Shown: positions 35,079 through 46,815, counted from the first letter of the stretch. The stretch is 64,000 nt of DNA from Voacanga thouarsii (GCA_026120185.1 JANUWF010002071.1:1-64000); one strand, 5' to 3'. Notes: generated from the sequence alone by a model not told the origin. Translations and numbers: made by a program.

Positions 35079-35558
35079 TCAATAAGCACCAGGGTTTGCA
35101 AGAAGGTAGGCCTCAACAGCCTTGAACATAGCCAAGGCCTTTTCTTTTCCTTCCTTAATTTGTTCTTCAGTGATCTGGACATCACCTTTGGTGTGGTATG
35201 TGCTGCTGGTCTTGCAGATTGACCCTCCATCGGCAGAGGCTTCAATCTTAACCACGTAAGAGATTGACTGAAGCACACCCATTAAGGCATCTCCTTCAAC
35301 GATGCTGTAGCTATAGCTGAAGCTTTCTCTGTCAAGTCCGTCAACTCTATGCTTGACACTCTTAAATTGGCTACCTTCACCAAAAGTGATCAACTTGATG
35401 GTTCCGGCTCCTCCATCTCCTTCGAGGATTTCAACACTCTTAATTGCCTGTGGCAAGACCTTAGGGATGAGGTTGTCAGCATCAAGAATGAAGGCTTTGA
35501 ACATCTTTGCGGGGGCAATTGAGGAGGTAACCACTGAATCGTAAGTGATCATGCCCAT
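35079..35558 (-). CDS. PR-10/Bet v 1-family protein, intact and intronless
   Basis: The 159-codon frame runs from ATG (complement of CAT at 35556-35558) to TGA at 35079. Family members are 155-160 residues, so it is full length. The protein starts [20 protein letters not shown] and carries the glycine-rich loop GDGGAGT at residues 47-53, [19 protein letters not shown], the YHTKGDV segment and the C-terminal helix [14 protein letters not shown]-10 proteins are cytosolic, fold around a large hydrophobic cavity that binds small ligands, and are often induced by pathogens or stress; several are fruit and pollen allergens. The common PR-10 intron near codon 62 is absent; intronless members are known. 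A TATA-like box lies about 115 bp upstream. Two pseudogene relatives lie at 8506 and 45041. The ligand and expression pattern cannot be told from sequence. Confidence 0.95.
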   Translation of the reverse strand: MGMITYDSVVTSSIAPAKMFKAFILDADNLIPKVLPQAIKSVEILEGDGGAGTIKLITFGEGSQFKSVKHRVDGLDRESFSYSYSIVEGDALMGVLQSISYVVKIEASADGGSICKTSSTYHTKGDVQITEEQIKEGKEKALAMFKAVEAYLLANPGAY

Positions 35559-35670
35559 GATTTCAAGAACTTAGTTGATTGAAAATAGCTGGGGAGAATT
35601 AAAGAAGAAGCCCAAGAAGATTTGAATTTTAGTTGGTGTGGTTGTGGTGCCAAGTTGGCGGTGCAAAGAA

Positions 35671-35680
35671 GTATTTATAG
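35671..35680 (-). promoter_or_regulatory. TATA box of PR-10 gene
   Basis: CTATAAATAC on the minus strand, about 113-122 bp upstream of the ATG. The corresponding segment is deleted in the copy B pseudogene, where flanking sequence is otherwise recognisable. Confidence 0.7.
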
Positions 35681-35901
35681 AACGATCGCATTTGTGGGAA
35701 CACCTCAAAATTTCACCCAATGGATTGCTACAAAGTCAGTCTTGTTCTGCAGTACAAAAGGTGTGGGGACTTGTTCTAGGTGAGTTGATCAGCCGTCCAA
35801 TAAGACTACGTACTTGGACATCAACGTTTGACCAGCAAAAGGAAAGAAGGCTTCAACAAATATTTGTGGTTTTTTCTTTTTCTTTGTCTGCCTTTAGTAG
35901 T

Positions 35902-35903
<2 letters not shown>

Positions 35904-35985
<82 letters not shown>

Positions 35986-35986
35986 T
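35904..35986. repeat. (ATT)n microsatellite upstream of PR-10
   Basis: About 26 ATT units, roughly 345 bp upstream of the PR-10 start codon. The copy B upstream region lacks it. An apparent poly-isoleucine frame across it is an artefact. Confidence 0.95.
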
Positions 35987-36045
35987 ATTGGATTATTTAT
36001 TGGTTAAGAACTTTGCCAAATGTTAGCTATGATGGGTTTTGTAAA

Positions 36046-37339
36046 GTTTAATATCTGAATTTAATGAATATTAATGTGTTTATTAATATTCATTTTTTAG
36101 AAAACAATAGAAAGCTCACATGCAGTTTTTCTAATGTTATTTAAATTATAATAGAAATATAAATATTTAAATTTAGATGAAAGAATATATATATATATAT
36201 ATATATATATACATGAAAGTTAAAATATTTTATGTTGTATATTGTTTAATTTCTTCAATGCCTTTTTGCCAGCTTCATTTCAATTTCATTAATGAAAAAA
36301 TTGATGATAATTTAAGGGTTATTTTGTAATGTTTTTTATGATTTTATATTCTTATTGTTTATTTTTTATGTGTGCAATAATTGTTAAAATAAATTAACAT
36401 ATATACGCACTTGTTTTAATAACAATTGCGCTCATTAAAAAGGAAATCAATAGCTAATTAAATTAATAGGTTAGACATGACAAAACTTCAAGGGGTTTAG
36501 ATAATCTAAATGTATATACTAAGAGTGAAGAGAGGATATAAATGTCATAAAATATTGTTTCAATAAATTTAATTTTTTTTCTTTTAAGTATTTTAAAATC
36601 TAATGGTTTAAATTTTAGAGCTTTGTAATGATTGAATAAAATTTTATCAAGAACATTATATTACTCTTTGTATAATTGAGATTCATTTGGCAGTCATGGT
36701 TAGTTTAGTTATTTTATAATTTTTTTATTTTTTTCTTCCTCTTGGTTTGAATTTTAATGGTTTAGATATAGATTTGTGTGACTCTGATTTGGCTTGGTGA
36801 AAATTCCTCTGCAATCCCTAGCCCACCCCTGCGTATCTCATGCTTCCTCTTCCAAGGTTTTTAAACTCCCCCTCCCTTTTTCTCTGGCTTCCTCCTCTAT
36901 CAGCACTTCCCTTTCAACGGCATATTCCAAGTTGTCAAACCCTTGTCTGCTAAACTCCTTAAATTTTCTTCCCGCAACTCGTCTTCATCTTCTTTGTTTT
37001 CCTGCAATCATCTTGTTCTCATCCTTCCCTCCTTTCCCCTATCGATTGAAGTTTTTATTTTTTTTTTCTAAATTTCTATTTTTGCTAAAACAGAAGCCAC
37101 AGAGTTCTTGAAGTTTCGGTTTTTCTATTAAAAATAGAGTAGCCACCAGATCTGCCAGAGTTTTTGCATCCTGATATTTATTTTGAGTGGTTATTTCTAT
37201 TATTTTGTTTTTAAAGCAAACAGGGTATATATTGTAGTTTAGTATATTATTTTAGTTTAGTGATGTATTATTGGGTTGAATCTTGGATTATTTGTGTACT
37301 AAAAACTGAGGCTATATTGAGTATTTTTTTTATTTATTG
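36046..37339. other. AT-rich intergenic DNA
   Basis: No recognised gene. Contains an (AT)n tract at 36187-36212. A 105-codon frame (36794-37111) rich in Ser, Leu and Phe has no recognisable domain and follows a pyrimidine-rich composition. Confidence 0.45.
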
Positions 37340-39014
37340 TTGTTTTGTAGTGATTATATTGAAGGATCATGGAAAACATCAAGGAAAATGGAGTAGAAAA
37401 TTTTTCAGTTTTCGAAGCCACATCTAGGAGAGAGTACTTACTTTTTCCCGTTGGTCGTGGATTAACCAACGTGGGGACGGGTTGCACTAGAACTTCTTGA
37501 GTTGGAAGGGGAGAAGGAGGCACCTTTGGTTCAACAGGAATTTCCACCAATCTTCTACTCCTACACATCAAATGTCTCCAAGCTTCTTCTCTCTATCTTT
37601 TGGAGTATAACTCTACCTTACTCTTAGCGTTAGCTTGGTGAGCATGCCTCCTTGGATAATCAAAATACTTTCCAAGAGAGAGAAAAGAGAAGGATGAAAA
37701 CCAAAGAGGGAGAGATAGAGGAGAAGACAACACACACTGGAGAAGAAAAATCTTAACCAAAACCTCCGTATTTTTTTTTCTTCTTCTCCTCTTATTTTCT
37801 GCCAGCCTAGGGCTTCCTCAAGCCCTAATGGCCAAAAATCATCAAGCCCTAATGGGTTGGTTGCTATGATAAAAATCAATCCGAGACTGACCTAATCCTT
37901 TTAGATAATTAATTATTTTCTCTTGGCCTCATTAAATACCCAAGACTAATTAATTAATTCTAATTGGGCTCTTAATATATGTCAACATATATCATCCCAA
38001 TTAATCAATTTATTCAAGCCCAATTCTTTTAATTAATTAATTATCTTTTCTGGGCGTTAGCAAAACCCAAGACTAATTAATTAATTTTAATTGGACTCTT
38101 AGAATAAATTTTATTTCCCTTCCAAATAATTATCTATTAAATCCAGATTGTGTCTAAACAACATCAAGGTAAATTGAGCTACTCCAAGGACCAAGAGACA
38201 TATTATTCATGACTACTAAAATGACCAAAATACCCTTACTATTAAGTAGCCGCATTTCATCATTTTAAATATTTCCATTTATCACTATAAGAAAATATTA
38301 ACCCCAGGAATAATATTGCTTAAAGCAATATCTCCGACCTACAGGTGAAATGATGGAAATACCCCTTTATGTAACACTCATTAATGAGACAGGATAAATG
38401 TACTAACACCCATCTCAAAGATATCTACCATCCTTTGATCTCTAGTCTGATAACCATGACTCACTTGAATATATTTGCTTATCATTGGAAGCTACCCAAA
38501 AGCACATATTCTAGAGTCACTTTCTCAGGGCTCTGGATCATTTAGATTATCCTGGACAATCACAAAGGTGTGATTAAACCTCACTAAGTGAAGTATAGAA
38601 ACTCTTTTGCATGAGTTCATCTTAACTAACTAGAGTAATACACCCAACATATAAGGATATTGATCTCACAAAAGAAATATCACCTAACGTACATCAAAGT
38701 ATAAAACCCTAATTTCACCAGACCACCAACTCACAATCAAGGGTGAAGGTATCCATCCATGTTATAGCAGAAATAGTCTTCTCTCTATAATTATAGTACT
38801 TTAAGAGAGACCACTACTACATGTCTAGTTTTACGTATTCGAAATACGCTTATACCTATGATGTGAAGAACGACCCAACACATAGACCATTACTTATCAT
38901 GCTTGGACCTTTAAATGTGCAATAATATAAGTAACAAACTAAATTGAATGAATAAACATTTTACTGCAATATATTTACTTAGAATACATAGTCTTTGAGG
39001 ACATACTTTCCAAA
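37340..39014 (-). mobile_element. Solo or truncated Copia LTR, related to the 2 kb LTRs
   Basis: The reverse complement of this region follows the order of the LTR at 17820-19838. Matching phrases include AAGCGTATTTCGAATACGTAA (here complement of about 38838-38858), TTGGTGGTCTG, CTAGTTAGTTAAGA and TTTTGGGTAGCT. The LTR start would be at 39014 (complement reads TTGGAAAGTATGTCCTC). The other end, near 37340, is uncertain. No primer site or gag flanks it. It belongs to a related but diverged family. Confidence 0.7.
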
Positions 39015-39269
39015 ATATATATAACTCTCGAGTTTGTTTTTGTCTGCTGGATAGGAAACCCCCCCCCCCTTAGTTTGTTTTTAATTGAGCAAGCCAATTA
39101 TAGTGAGATTTCATCCCTTGTGGTCGCTTGGTACTTCAATTTCCACTCAGTCTAAGAATATTTTGAAAAAGATAGGTTTAAGAGAATGTTACAACTACAT
39201 GTTGTGCAGTTTGCCATTTTTGTTTGGCTACTTCTTTCTTCTCCAATAGTGCTTAGGGTATTTTTTGTT

Positions 39270-41034
39270 ACAGCTACACGTATTCTTCAGTGGTAAAACC
39301 CTGGCAGATTGCTACGAATTTGCCACGTAATCAACTCAAATGACCAATTCCATTGCAAATTGTCACGGATTTGCTGTGGAACTAGTAAATAAAAATAAGT
39401 TGAACACTCTTTTTATCTCTATTTTGCCTAACATATTTTTTGATATATTCTCAATCATTATACATTCAATTAAACTCAAAATGCTCGTCAAAACATTTCA
39501 AAATAAGTGACATGCCTATTTTACTCCTTGTTGTAACACGTATAATTTACTTTAGAAAGTCAAGTAACATATGAATATTATCTGAATCTATAAACAATAA
39601 TGTGGTGTTTCAAAGAGGAAATAAAGGATTACAAAAAATTATATTTTTCTCTCAATAGTTTTTAAATTAAAATTAATATGATTTAATATAATAAAAGAAT
39701 TGACAAAATATGTAAAAAAATCAAATCCGTGGTAGATCCCTCACAGATTGCCACAAATTTAGTGGTAAATCCATGACAGATTGCTATGAATTTGCCACGG
39801 AATCAACTCAATTGTCCAATTCCATAGCAATTCCATGGCCAATGGTCATGGATTTGCTGAGGAATCAGAAAATAAAAATAAATTTAACTTTCTTTTTATC
39901 TCTATTTTGCCTAACATATTTTTTGATATATTCTCAGTCATTATACATTCAATTAAACTCAAAATGCCCATCAAAACATTTCAAAATAAGTGACATGCCT
40001 AGTTTACTCCTTGTTGTTACACATATAATTTACTTTATGAAGTCAAGTAACATATGAATATTATCGAAATTTATAAACAATAATGTGGTGTTTCAAAGAG
40101 GAGATAAAGGAATACAAAAATTTATATTTTTCTCTCAATAGCTTTTGAATTAAAATTAATACAAATTGATATAATAAAAGAATTGGCAAAAAATCTAAAA
40201 AATCAAATCCATGGCAGATCCTTCGTAGATTGCCAAAGATTAGCCACAGAATAATTGAGAAACGTATACTTCAATGGTAAATCCCTAGCAAATTGCTACG
40301 AATTTGCCATGGAATCAACTCAATTGATAAATTCCGTTGAAATTCCGTTGCATATTGTCATGGATTTGCTATCAAACCAATAAATAAAAATAAATTTAAC
40401 TTTCCTTTTATCTCTATTTTGCCTAACATATTTTTTTATATATTCTCAGTCATTATACATTCAATTAAACTCAAAATGCCCATAAAAACATTTCAAAATA
40501 AGTGGCATGCCTATTTTACTCCTTGTTGTTACACGTATAATTTACTTTAGGAAGTCAAGTTACATATGAATATTATCTTAATCTATAAACAATAATGAGG
40601 TGTTTCAAAGAGGAAATAATGGATTACAAAAAATTTATATTTTTCTCTCAATAGTTTTTTGAATTAAAATTAATACGATTTAATATAATAAAATAATTGA
40701 CAAAATATGCAAAAAATCAAATCCGTGGCAGATCCCTCATAGATTGCCACAGATTAGTGACAGAATAATTGAGAAATTTATTCTTCAGTGGTAAATCCCA
40801 GGCAGATTGCTACAAATTTGCCACAGAATCAACTCAATTGACCAATTCCGTTGCAATTCCACGGCAAATTGTCACGGATTTGCTAGGGAACCAGTAAATA
40901 AAAATAAATTTAACATTCTTTTTATCTCTATTTTGCCTAACATATTTTTTGATGTATTCTCAATCATTATTCATATAATTAAACTCAAAAGGCTCATTGA
41001 AACCTTTCAAAATAAGTGACATGCCTATTTTACT
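39270..41034. repeat. Tandem array of about 510 bp units, CACTA-like type (B)
   Basis: The phrase GGTGTTTCAAAGAGG recurs near 39605, 40087 and 40600, giving a partial unit, two full units and a partial unit. The units starting 40084 and 40599 are the close counterparts of those at 941 and 1452; for example the 70-codon frames at 1660 and 40807 differ at one residue. The array ends abruptly at 41034 with a junction into the sequence equivalent to 4590. Confidence 0.75.
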
Positions 41035-41530
41035 CTTTTAATACTCTTCACGCTTGTTCATCCTCAAGTTACCTTCCATTATATCCTCTCAAAAGAAGGA
41101 AAATATAGGGAAGTGAGTAGTCATCTAGTTCATAATTCTGAATAATTATAGTGTAAATGGCATGAGATTATGTATATTTTAATTACTTATCAATTACAAT
41201 ATTTCTTTCTTATGGAAGGAATTCTCCACTGATCAAAATTACGGTAGGAGGTATGGAGTAGCTAGTCTAGTCGATCCAAGGGGGCAAATGGCTGAAGAAT
41301 TAGAATGACTACGACATAATCTAGATTGACCAAAGTCTCTGAGTCGACATAGGACACATAAAAAGAAATTGACTTAGTCTCAAATTGCCCACATTCCCAG
41401 AGTAAAACATGCATTAAATCATCACCAATCAAAACAAAAGGGAGGATCAAGACACAATTTCAAAATAATACAATAATTTCTTTCTTTCCGTTTCTCTAGA
41501 GTTCTTTTCTTTTATAGTTAGTCTTGTTTG

Positions 41531-41613
41531 TTTTCACAATGGCTCTGAACAAGGTTAGGGTTGAGTCCCTTTGTAACAAGTTAGGTATGATTAACATTTA
41601 TACTCTAACCTGA
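41531..41613 (+). pseudogene. Ty1/Copia RNase H C-terminal tail (B)
   Basis: Same tail as 5095-5177 (ALNKVRVESLCNKLGM, then stop), just ahead of a purine tract and LTR. Confidence 0.55.
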
Positions 41614-41620
41614 GAAGGAG

Positions 41621-41876
41621 TGTTAAGAATAGGAACTTAATACACAGATATTTAGAAGTATATTTTGTATATATTTAATCAGCCTTAATTATAGGTGCCT
41701 AGTTATAGAAGGTTTGATTATAGAAGGCTGATTATAGGTAGATTTGAATCTAACCTCCTATTCTAGAAACACAGTTATGTATATAAATACCAATCTATTT
41801 GATAAATAATACATACATAAAATTTCTTTTCTTTTATTACACCTATGGACCTCTTCTATAAATTTTGAAACTATCA
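41621..41876 (+). mobile_element. Ty1/Copia 3' LTR remnant, about 256 bp (B)
   Basis: Starts TGTTAAGAATAGG after CTGAGAAGGAG and ends ACTATCA. Counterpart of 5185-5440 with the same length. Confidence 0.55.
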
Positions 41877-42126
41877 ACTATTTACTTAACCTGAAAATTT
41901 CAATGTGCCTCACGGTGAAAGAAAAATTGGGGTCATAATTTTTGGATTAAAGAGCCTCCCATACTAAATGGGGGGGGGGGGAATAAAACCATACCATAAC
42001 AAACAAAATTGAACGTTAGCATATAATTGTTATAAAATGTGCTACGTATTATAGTAAAAACAACCCTATACACGAGGGTATTATAATTATAAAAATCCTT
42101 ATAGCTTTCAAAAGTTCGTTACCATG

Positions 42127-42454
42127 TGTTGAGTTTTTCTCAATCCCACATGGGATAATTTAAAGAAGAGTAAGGAAGGCTTTTCCTATAAATAGGTTAG
42201 TATTGTTTTAAGGAGAGTACACCAACTCATTGAGCCTAATAAATTGGGAGATTTTTTGGGCTTTGAGTTATTTTGTGAGTGTTTGTAATTTTGTCCGTCC
42301 AAAAATTACATAGTGGAGTGTTTCCCTTCGGGGTCGTGGATGTAGGTCTAATTGAGAGACCGAACCACGTTAAAATTTCGTATTGTGTTTTATTTATTAT
42401 TTTCTTTCCTTTTTTCTATATATTTGTGTGTTGCTTCCGTTGCTCATCCCAACA
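42127..42454 (+). repeat. 5' LTR of gag-only element (B)
   Basis: 328 bp, TGTTGAG to CCCAACA, TATA box TATAAATAG at 42187-42195. Confidence 0.9.
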
Positions 42455-42652
42455 AGTGGTAACAGAGCCTGGTTCTGACTTCGACTTTGGAGAAGAGCAT
42501 GGTTTCGGTTTGGGAGCATAGCAAAGGTTTTGGCTTGGGAGAAGAGCAAGGTTTGGGTTTAGGGAGGAGAGAAAAGGAGCAGAAGGTGCTTCATTAGCAG
42601 TTCTGAGTAAGAGGTAATTTTTTTGTATCACGTGGAGGTAAAATATTATATT

Positions 42653-44029
42653 ATGGATTCTTTAAATATCACATATATGAAGAATGGGATTTTACCTCCA
42701 TTGTTTGATGGAAAGATTGACTTCACTCTATGGCAATGCACAATTCAAGACTATTTAGTGCAGCAGGGTCTTGATTCTGCATTAGAAGATGAGAAACTGG
42801 AAGGTATGAAGGATTCAGATTGGAGTATTATTCAGAAAAGAGCGGTTAGTACTATTCGGTTAGCATTGGCTCCATATATTAAAGTTACAGTGTTGAAGGA
42901 GACATCACCTAAGATGATGTGGGAGACTTTAGATAAAAATCATGCATCAAAGACACTGACTAACCGCTTGATGATGAAGATGGATCTATATTCACTTAGG
43001 ATGGAAGAAGAAGGTAACATTATTGACCACATAAATAAATTTAATGAGTTAGTATCTCGACTTGAAAATTCAGGGGAGAAGATTGAAGATGAGAAACAAG
43101 CATTGCTCTTGTTGGCTTCTCTATCCAAATCTTGCACACTATTGGTGCAGTCACTGCTAGCGGAAAAAAGCACACTGCAATTGAATGAGGTGTCGAAGTC
43201 ATTAAAAGAAAATCACCAGATGATAAAAGAAAATCACTATGAAAGATAGTTGAGTACTAGCTATAGAGAGTTGGAGAAGAGGGAGGAGTCGAAGCAAAAG
43301 AAGAGGTGATCAAGGAAGAGGAAAATCCCACCAAAGTGATAATAGCGACCTTAAGTGCTATTATTGTGGAGAAATTGGTCACATCCAAAGTCCTTTACCA
43401 AAAATGAAAGAGGATTTAAAAGCTCTAAGAGAACAAATGAGGGGCAAGGCAAAAATAAGTTATTCCTTTACAAATATGGTCATGGGTGATGATCTATTAT
43501 TAATGAGATGTTGGGATAATACTGTTGATGAGAAGCATTCAAATTGGATAATGGATTCTGCATCAGACTTGCATATCTGTAAGGGCCAAGGCATGTTCGA
43601 TAATTTGCAATTAGCGAATTTTGACCACATCAACGTGGGAAACAACTCGAAGATGAAGGTTGAAGGTGTTGGACGAGTCTGCCTTAAAGCTCCACAATGA
43701 TGAAGTCAAAATACTTCCTGATGTGAGGCATGTTCCTGATTCTAGTGTCAACATTATTTCATTAGGTGTGATGGCATCAAAAGGATACAAGTATGTAGGA
43801 GTTGGGAAGTCTTGCAAAGGTTATGCAAGGGAGAAAGAAGAGCAAAAACATCTACCATCTTGATGGTCATTCCTTGAAGAAGCGACTTGAAGGAAGTAAA
43901 ACGGAAGAAGCAATAGAGAAGAAGACTGCAAAGACTAGGAATAGAGTTAGATTTTCAGATTCTGTTGTAATTTGGAAAATTGAGAAAATGGAGGATTTGT
44001 TGAGTTTTTCTCAATCCCACATGGGTTAA
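42653..44029 (+). pseudogene. gag-protease-like gene of the gag-only element (B)
   Basis: The gag frame is open from ATG 42653 to 43249, about 198 codons, including the six-A run broken in copy A. It contains IDHINKFNELVSRLE and ends with KENHYER. Further on, in other frames, lie the knuckle lacking its last Cys (CYYCGEIGHIQSPL), the DSAS protease-like motif, and a segment resembling the protease-to-pre-integrase linker (LPDVRHVPDSSVNIISLG). The final 75-codon Lys/Arg-rich frame (43802-44029) is conserved with copy A. Stops at 43249 and near 43307 separate gag from the rest. Gag alone may be translatable; function is not shown. Confidence 0.75.
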
Positions 44030-44325
44030 TTTAAAGAAGAGTAAGGAAGGCTTTTCCTATAAATAGGTTAGTATTGTTTTAAGGAGAGTATACCAACTCA
44101 TTGAGCCTAATAAAATGGGAGATTTTTTGGGCTTTGAGTTATTTTGTGAGGGTTTGTAATTTTGCCCGTCCAAAAATTACATAGTGGAGTGTTTCCCTTC
44201 GGGGTCGTGGATGTAGGTCTAATTGAGAGACCGAACCACGTTAAATTTTTGTGTTGTGTTTTATTTATTATTTTCTTTCCTCTTTTCTATATATTTGTGT
44301 GTTGCTTCCGTTACCCATCCCAACA
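43998..44325 (+). repeat. 3' LTR of gag-only element (B)
   Basis: 328 bp, TGTTGAG to CCCAACA. Shares the GTTACCCATCCC ending with the 3' LTR of copy A. Confidence 0.9.
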
Positions 44326-45040
44326 CCTTGCTTAACAAAAACTTCAAAATGCTTCTATGTTCCAAAACCATAGTCCAGTATAAAAAATATTTAATTAAGT
44401 ATTCTTAATTTGTAATTAATACGTGTATTATACAAATTTTACAGAACCTAAAAAGAAAATGTACAAAATTGATATGACTATGCTTCATAGGATCTTATTA
44501 CTAAGTAGTCAGACAACTATGGCGGATTTCTCCGTCAACGTTGATATTCATAGTATACTTATATGTAATAGGGGCTGCGACATTTTGCCTGCTTGGCCAA
44601 GCAAAAGATGTCAGGAGGCTCTTTTTTTTTTTTTTTTTGGTTGGATGCAAATGCAATGCCAATTTGCAAATTAAGTTATGCTCGTGACTTGATTCAACAA
44701 TAAGCTAGCAAGTTTCAGTTTTCACTGAACAACTTCAAACTGAAATTGAATCAACACTGCAACGTGAATTTCCACAAATTTATTACAATATTTGGCTTGG
44801 GAAAGGATTCCGGTGAGAGGTTATAGAAGCATGTGCTCTCTGCATCCTTCCACAATTACCTAAAATCCGAGAATAAGCCAAAAGTAAAGATTCACTTGAA
44901 TCAAAATATATTATTTCATTCTTAAGAACGTATTACAAAATGGTTTCAATTTCATTGAACCAAACAGCATGTAAAAACAAATTCAAATGGAAGGGGATAT
45001 GAAATAGGAAATTGTGGTTTCGACGGGAAAATAGAAACAA

Positions 45041-45580
45041 TCAATAAGCACCAGGGTTTGCAAGAAGGTAGGCCTCAACAGCCTTGAACATTGCCAAGGC
45101 CTTTTCTTTTCCTTCCTTAATTTGTTCTTCAGTGATCTGGACATCACCTTTGGTGTGGTATGTGCTGCTGGTCTTGCAGATTGATCCTCCATCGGCTGAG
45201 GCTTCAATCTGAACCACGTAAGAGATTGACTGAAGCACACCCATTAAGTTTTGTCATACTCACTTCAAGGCGAGTTTGGCTGTAGCTGATAGTTGGAAGC
45301 TATCGCTGTCGAAGTCCGTCAAGATATCTATGCTGTGACACTCTTAAATTGGCTTGACGCTTCGACCAAAAGTGAATCATACTGTGGATGGATTCCAGCC
45401 CCTCCGATCTCCTTCGAGGATTTCAACACTCTTAGATTGCTTGTGGCAAGACCTTAGGGATGAGGTTGTCAGCATCAGAGAAATGGAAAGGGCGTGGATT
45501 GTAACATCTTTGCATCGGGGCAATTGTGGAGGTAATCACTCTGAATCAAGTTGATAATTCCCAGTGATTTCAAGCTTAGT
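45041..45580 (-). pseudogene. PR-10/Bet v 1 pseudogene, full length but scrambled 5' half (B)
   Basis: The 3' part (45041-45246, minus strand) encodes [16 protein letters not shown] to [14 protein letters not shown] and a TGA, nearly identical to copy A and close to the intact gene. From 45247 toward 45580 the match to the intact gene continues but is riddled with small insertions and deletions, so no frame survives. The start codon position reads CTG instead of ATG. Upstream, the 3' part of the promoter is recognisable (AGCCCAAGAAGATTTGAAT near 45617), but the segment holding the TATA box of the intact gene is missing. The gene is dead at promoter, start and frame. Confidence 0.88.
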
Positions 45581-46475
45581 TGCTTGAGAATGGTTGGAGA
45601 GAATTAAGGAAGGAGCCCAAGAAGATTTGAATGTTTGATGAATTGTTTGATCTCATTTGTGGGAACCACCTCAAAATTTCACCCATTGGAGTGCTGCAAA
45701 GTCAGTGTAGTTATGCAGTGCCAATGGTGTGGGGACATGTTCTGGGTTAGTTGGTCGGCCATCCAATAAGACTACGTTGTTAGACATCAACGTTAACCAT
45801 TGCTGTTAGCTTGCATTCTATGAATGAACAAAAAGAAAGAAGACCTTCGAGAAGTATTTGTCGCCCTTTTTTCTTTTAATTCTATTTTTCTTGTGAAGAA
45901 CTATGCCGAAAGTCAGTTATGATGGGCATTGTGATGCGCAAATCTTTATTTATTCCTCATTATATGTCGTTTAAGTGATAAATATCAAATTTAATAGTAA
46001 ATCTTTATAAATTTCTAATTTTATTTATAAATTTCAATTTATTAATTAAATATTGTCATCTTAGACTTGTTAAATGTAACACTATTGCAACACCCAGGTA
46101 CAGTATGAATGTCGTCTTATTCTTGCACAGAAGAACTTTATAATATGATAAAGGAATCTTCAGATCATTTAAATGATGTAAAGGAATTATAAAAACCATA
46201 ATCAACCCTATCTTTCGTGCCAAACACTGACCACTGCATATAGCTGCATCTAATGTAACAGTATCCTAATTACAAATATTTCTTAACGACCAGCTTTATT
46301 TCATAATCTGGCGATCTTCAAATCATGGCAAAAACATATGAAATAATAAATCCCGGTGAGTTCTTTGAGTATACATATTCAACTTGGAAATATTTTTGTG
46401 ATGCATTAAGGAAGAATTCATCAATCTAAGCCAAGTGAATTGTAGATTGAGAATTTTTATGAGAATGAGTTCTTT
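45581..46475. other. PR-10 promoter remnant and AT-rich DNA (B)
   Basis: 45581-45930 parallels 35559-36045 upstream of the intact PR-10 gene, without its TATA segment and ATT tract. 45935-46475 parallels 8755-9300. No gene is seen. Confidence 0.55.
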
Positions 46476-46479
46476 ATCT

Positions 46480-46815
46480 TTATGTTTGTCAAATGGTTTA
46501 ACAGGAATCTATGATGTGTTCCACGCATCATAGCTGAAGAAGTATAAACCCGATCCACAACATTTTTTGAATGATAAGCCATTAATTTTGCAACTTGACC
46601 GGAGTTATGTGGAAAAGCCTGTCAAGATATTGGACCGAAGTATCAAGACACCCCGTAACAAGAAGATACCGGTGGTGAAGATCTTATGGGATCATTATGG
46701 TACCTAGGATGCTACGTGGAAAATAGAAGATTGTGTAAAGTGGAAAAATCCCAATTTACTTTAAGATACGACATCATGAATTTTAGGACAAATTTCATCT
46801 AAGAAGAGGAGGAAG
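46480..46815 (+). pseudogene. Ty3/gypsy integrase C-terminus and chromodomain remnant (B)
   Basis: Counterpart of 9301-9632. GIYDVFHAS is followed by a stop (the Gln codon before LKKYKPDP is TAG). The frame after RNKKIPVVKILWDHYGT is not shifted here because the extra A is kept, so the chromodomain DATWK stretch follows after one stop. The polypurine tract ends at 46815. Confidence 0.78.

Larger units (their letters stand above)
42127..44325 (+). mobile_element. Small gag-only LTR retrotransposon (TR-GAG-like), copy B
   Basis: 2199 bp with 328 bp LTRs and the same flanks as copy A (CCATG and CCTTG). It is the same insertion duplicated with its surroundings, not a second transposition. Its primer site (TGGTAACAGAGCC at 42457) and gag frame are better preserved than in copy A. 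Confidence 0.87.

Noticed and set aside
35353..35544. Plus-strand frame of 63 codons
   Set aside because: Antisense shadow of the PR-10 gene.
35638..36051. 137-codon frame with a poly-isoleucine run
   Set aside because: Translation through the (ATT)n microsatellite upstream of PR-10, on the opposite strand from the real gene.
36794..37111. 105-codon plus-strand frame
   Set aside because: Low-complexity Ser/Leu/Phe composition, no domain, no supporting neighbours.
37299..37879. Two minus-strand frames of 88-90 codons
   Set aside because: They lie in the diverged Copia LTR; no conserved motif, and LTRs of this group are untranslated there.
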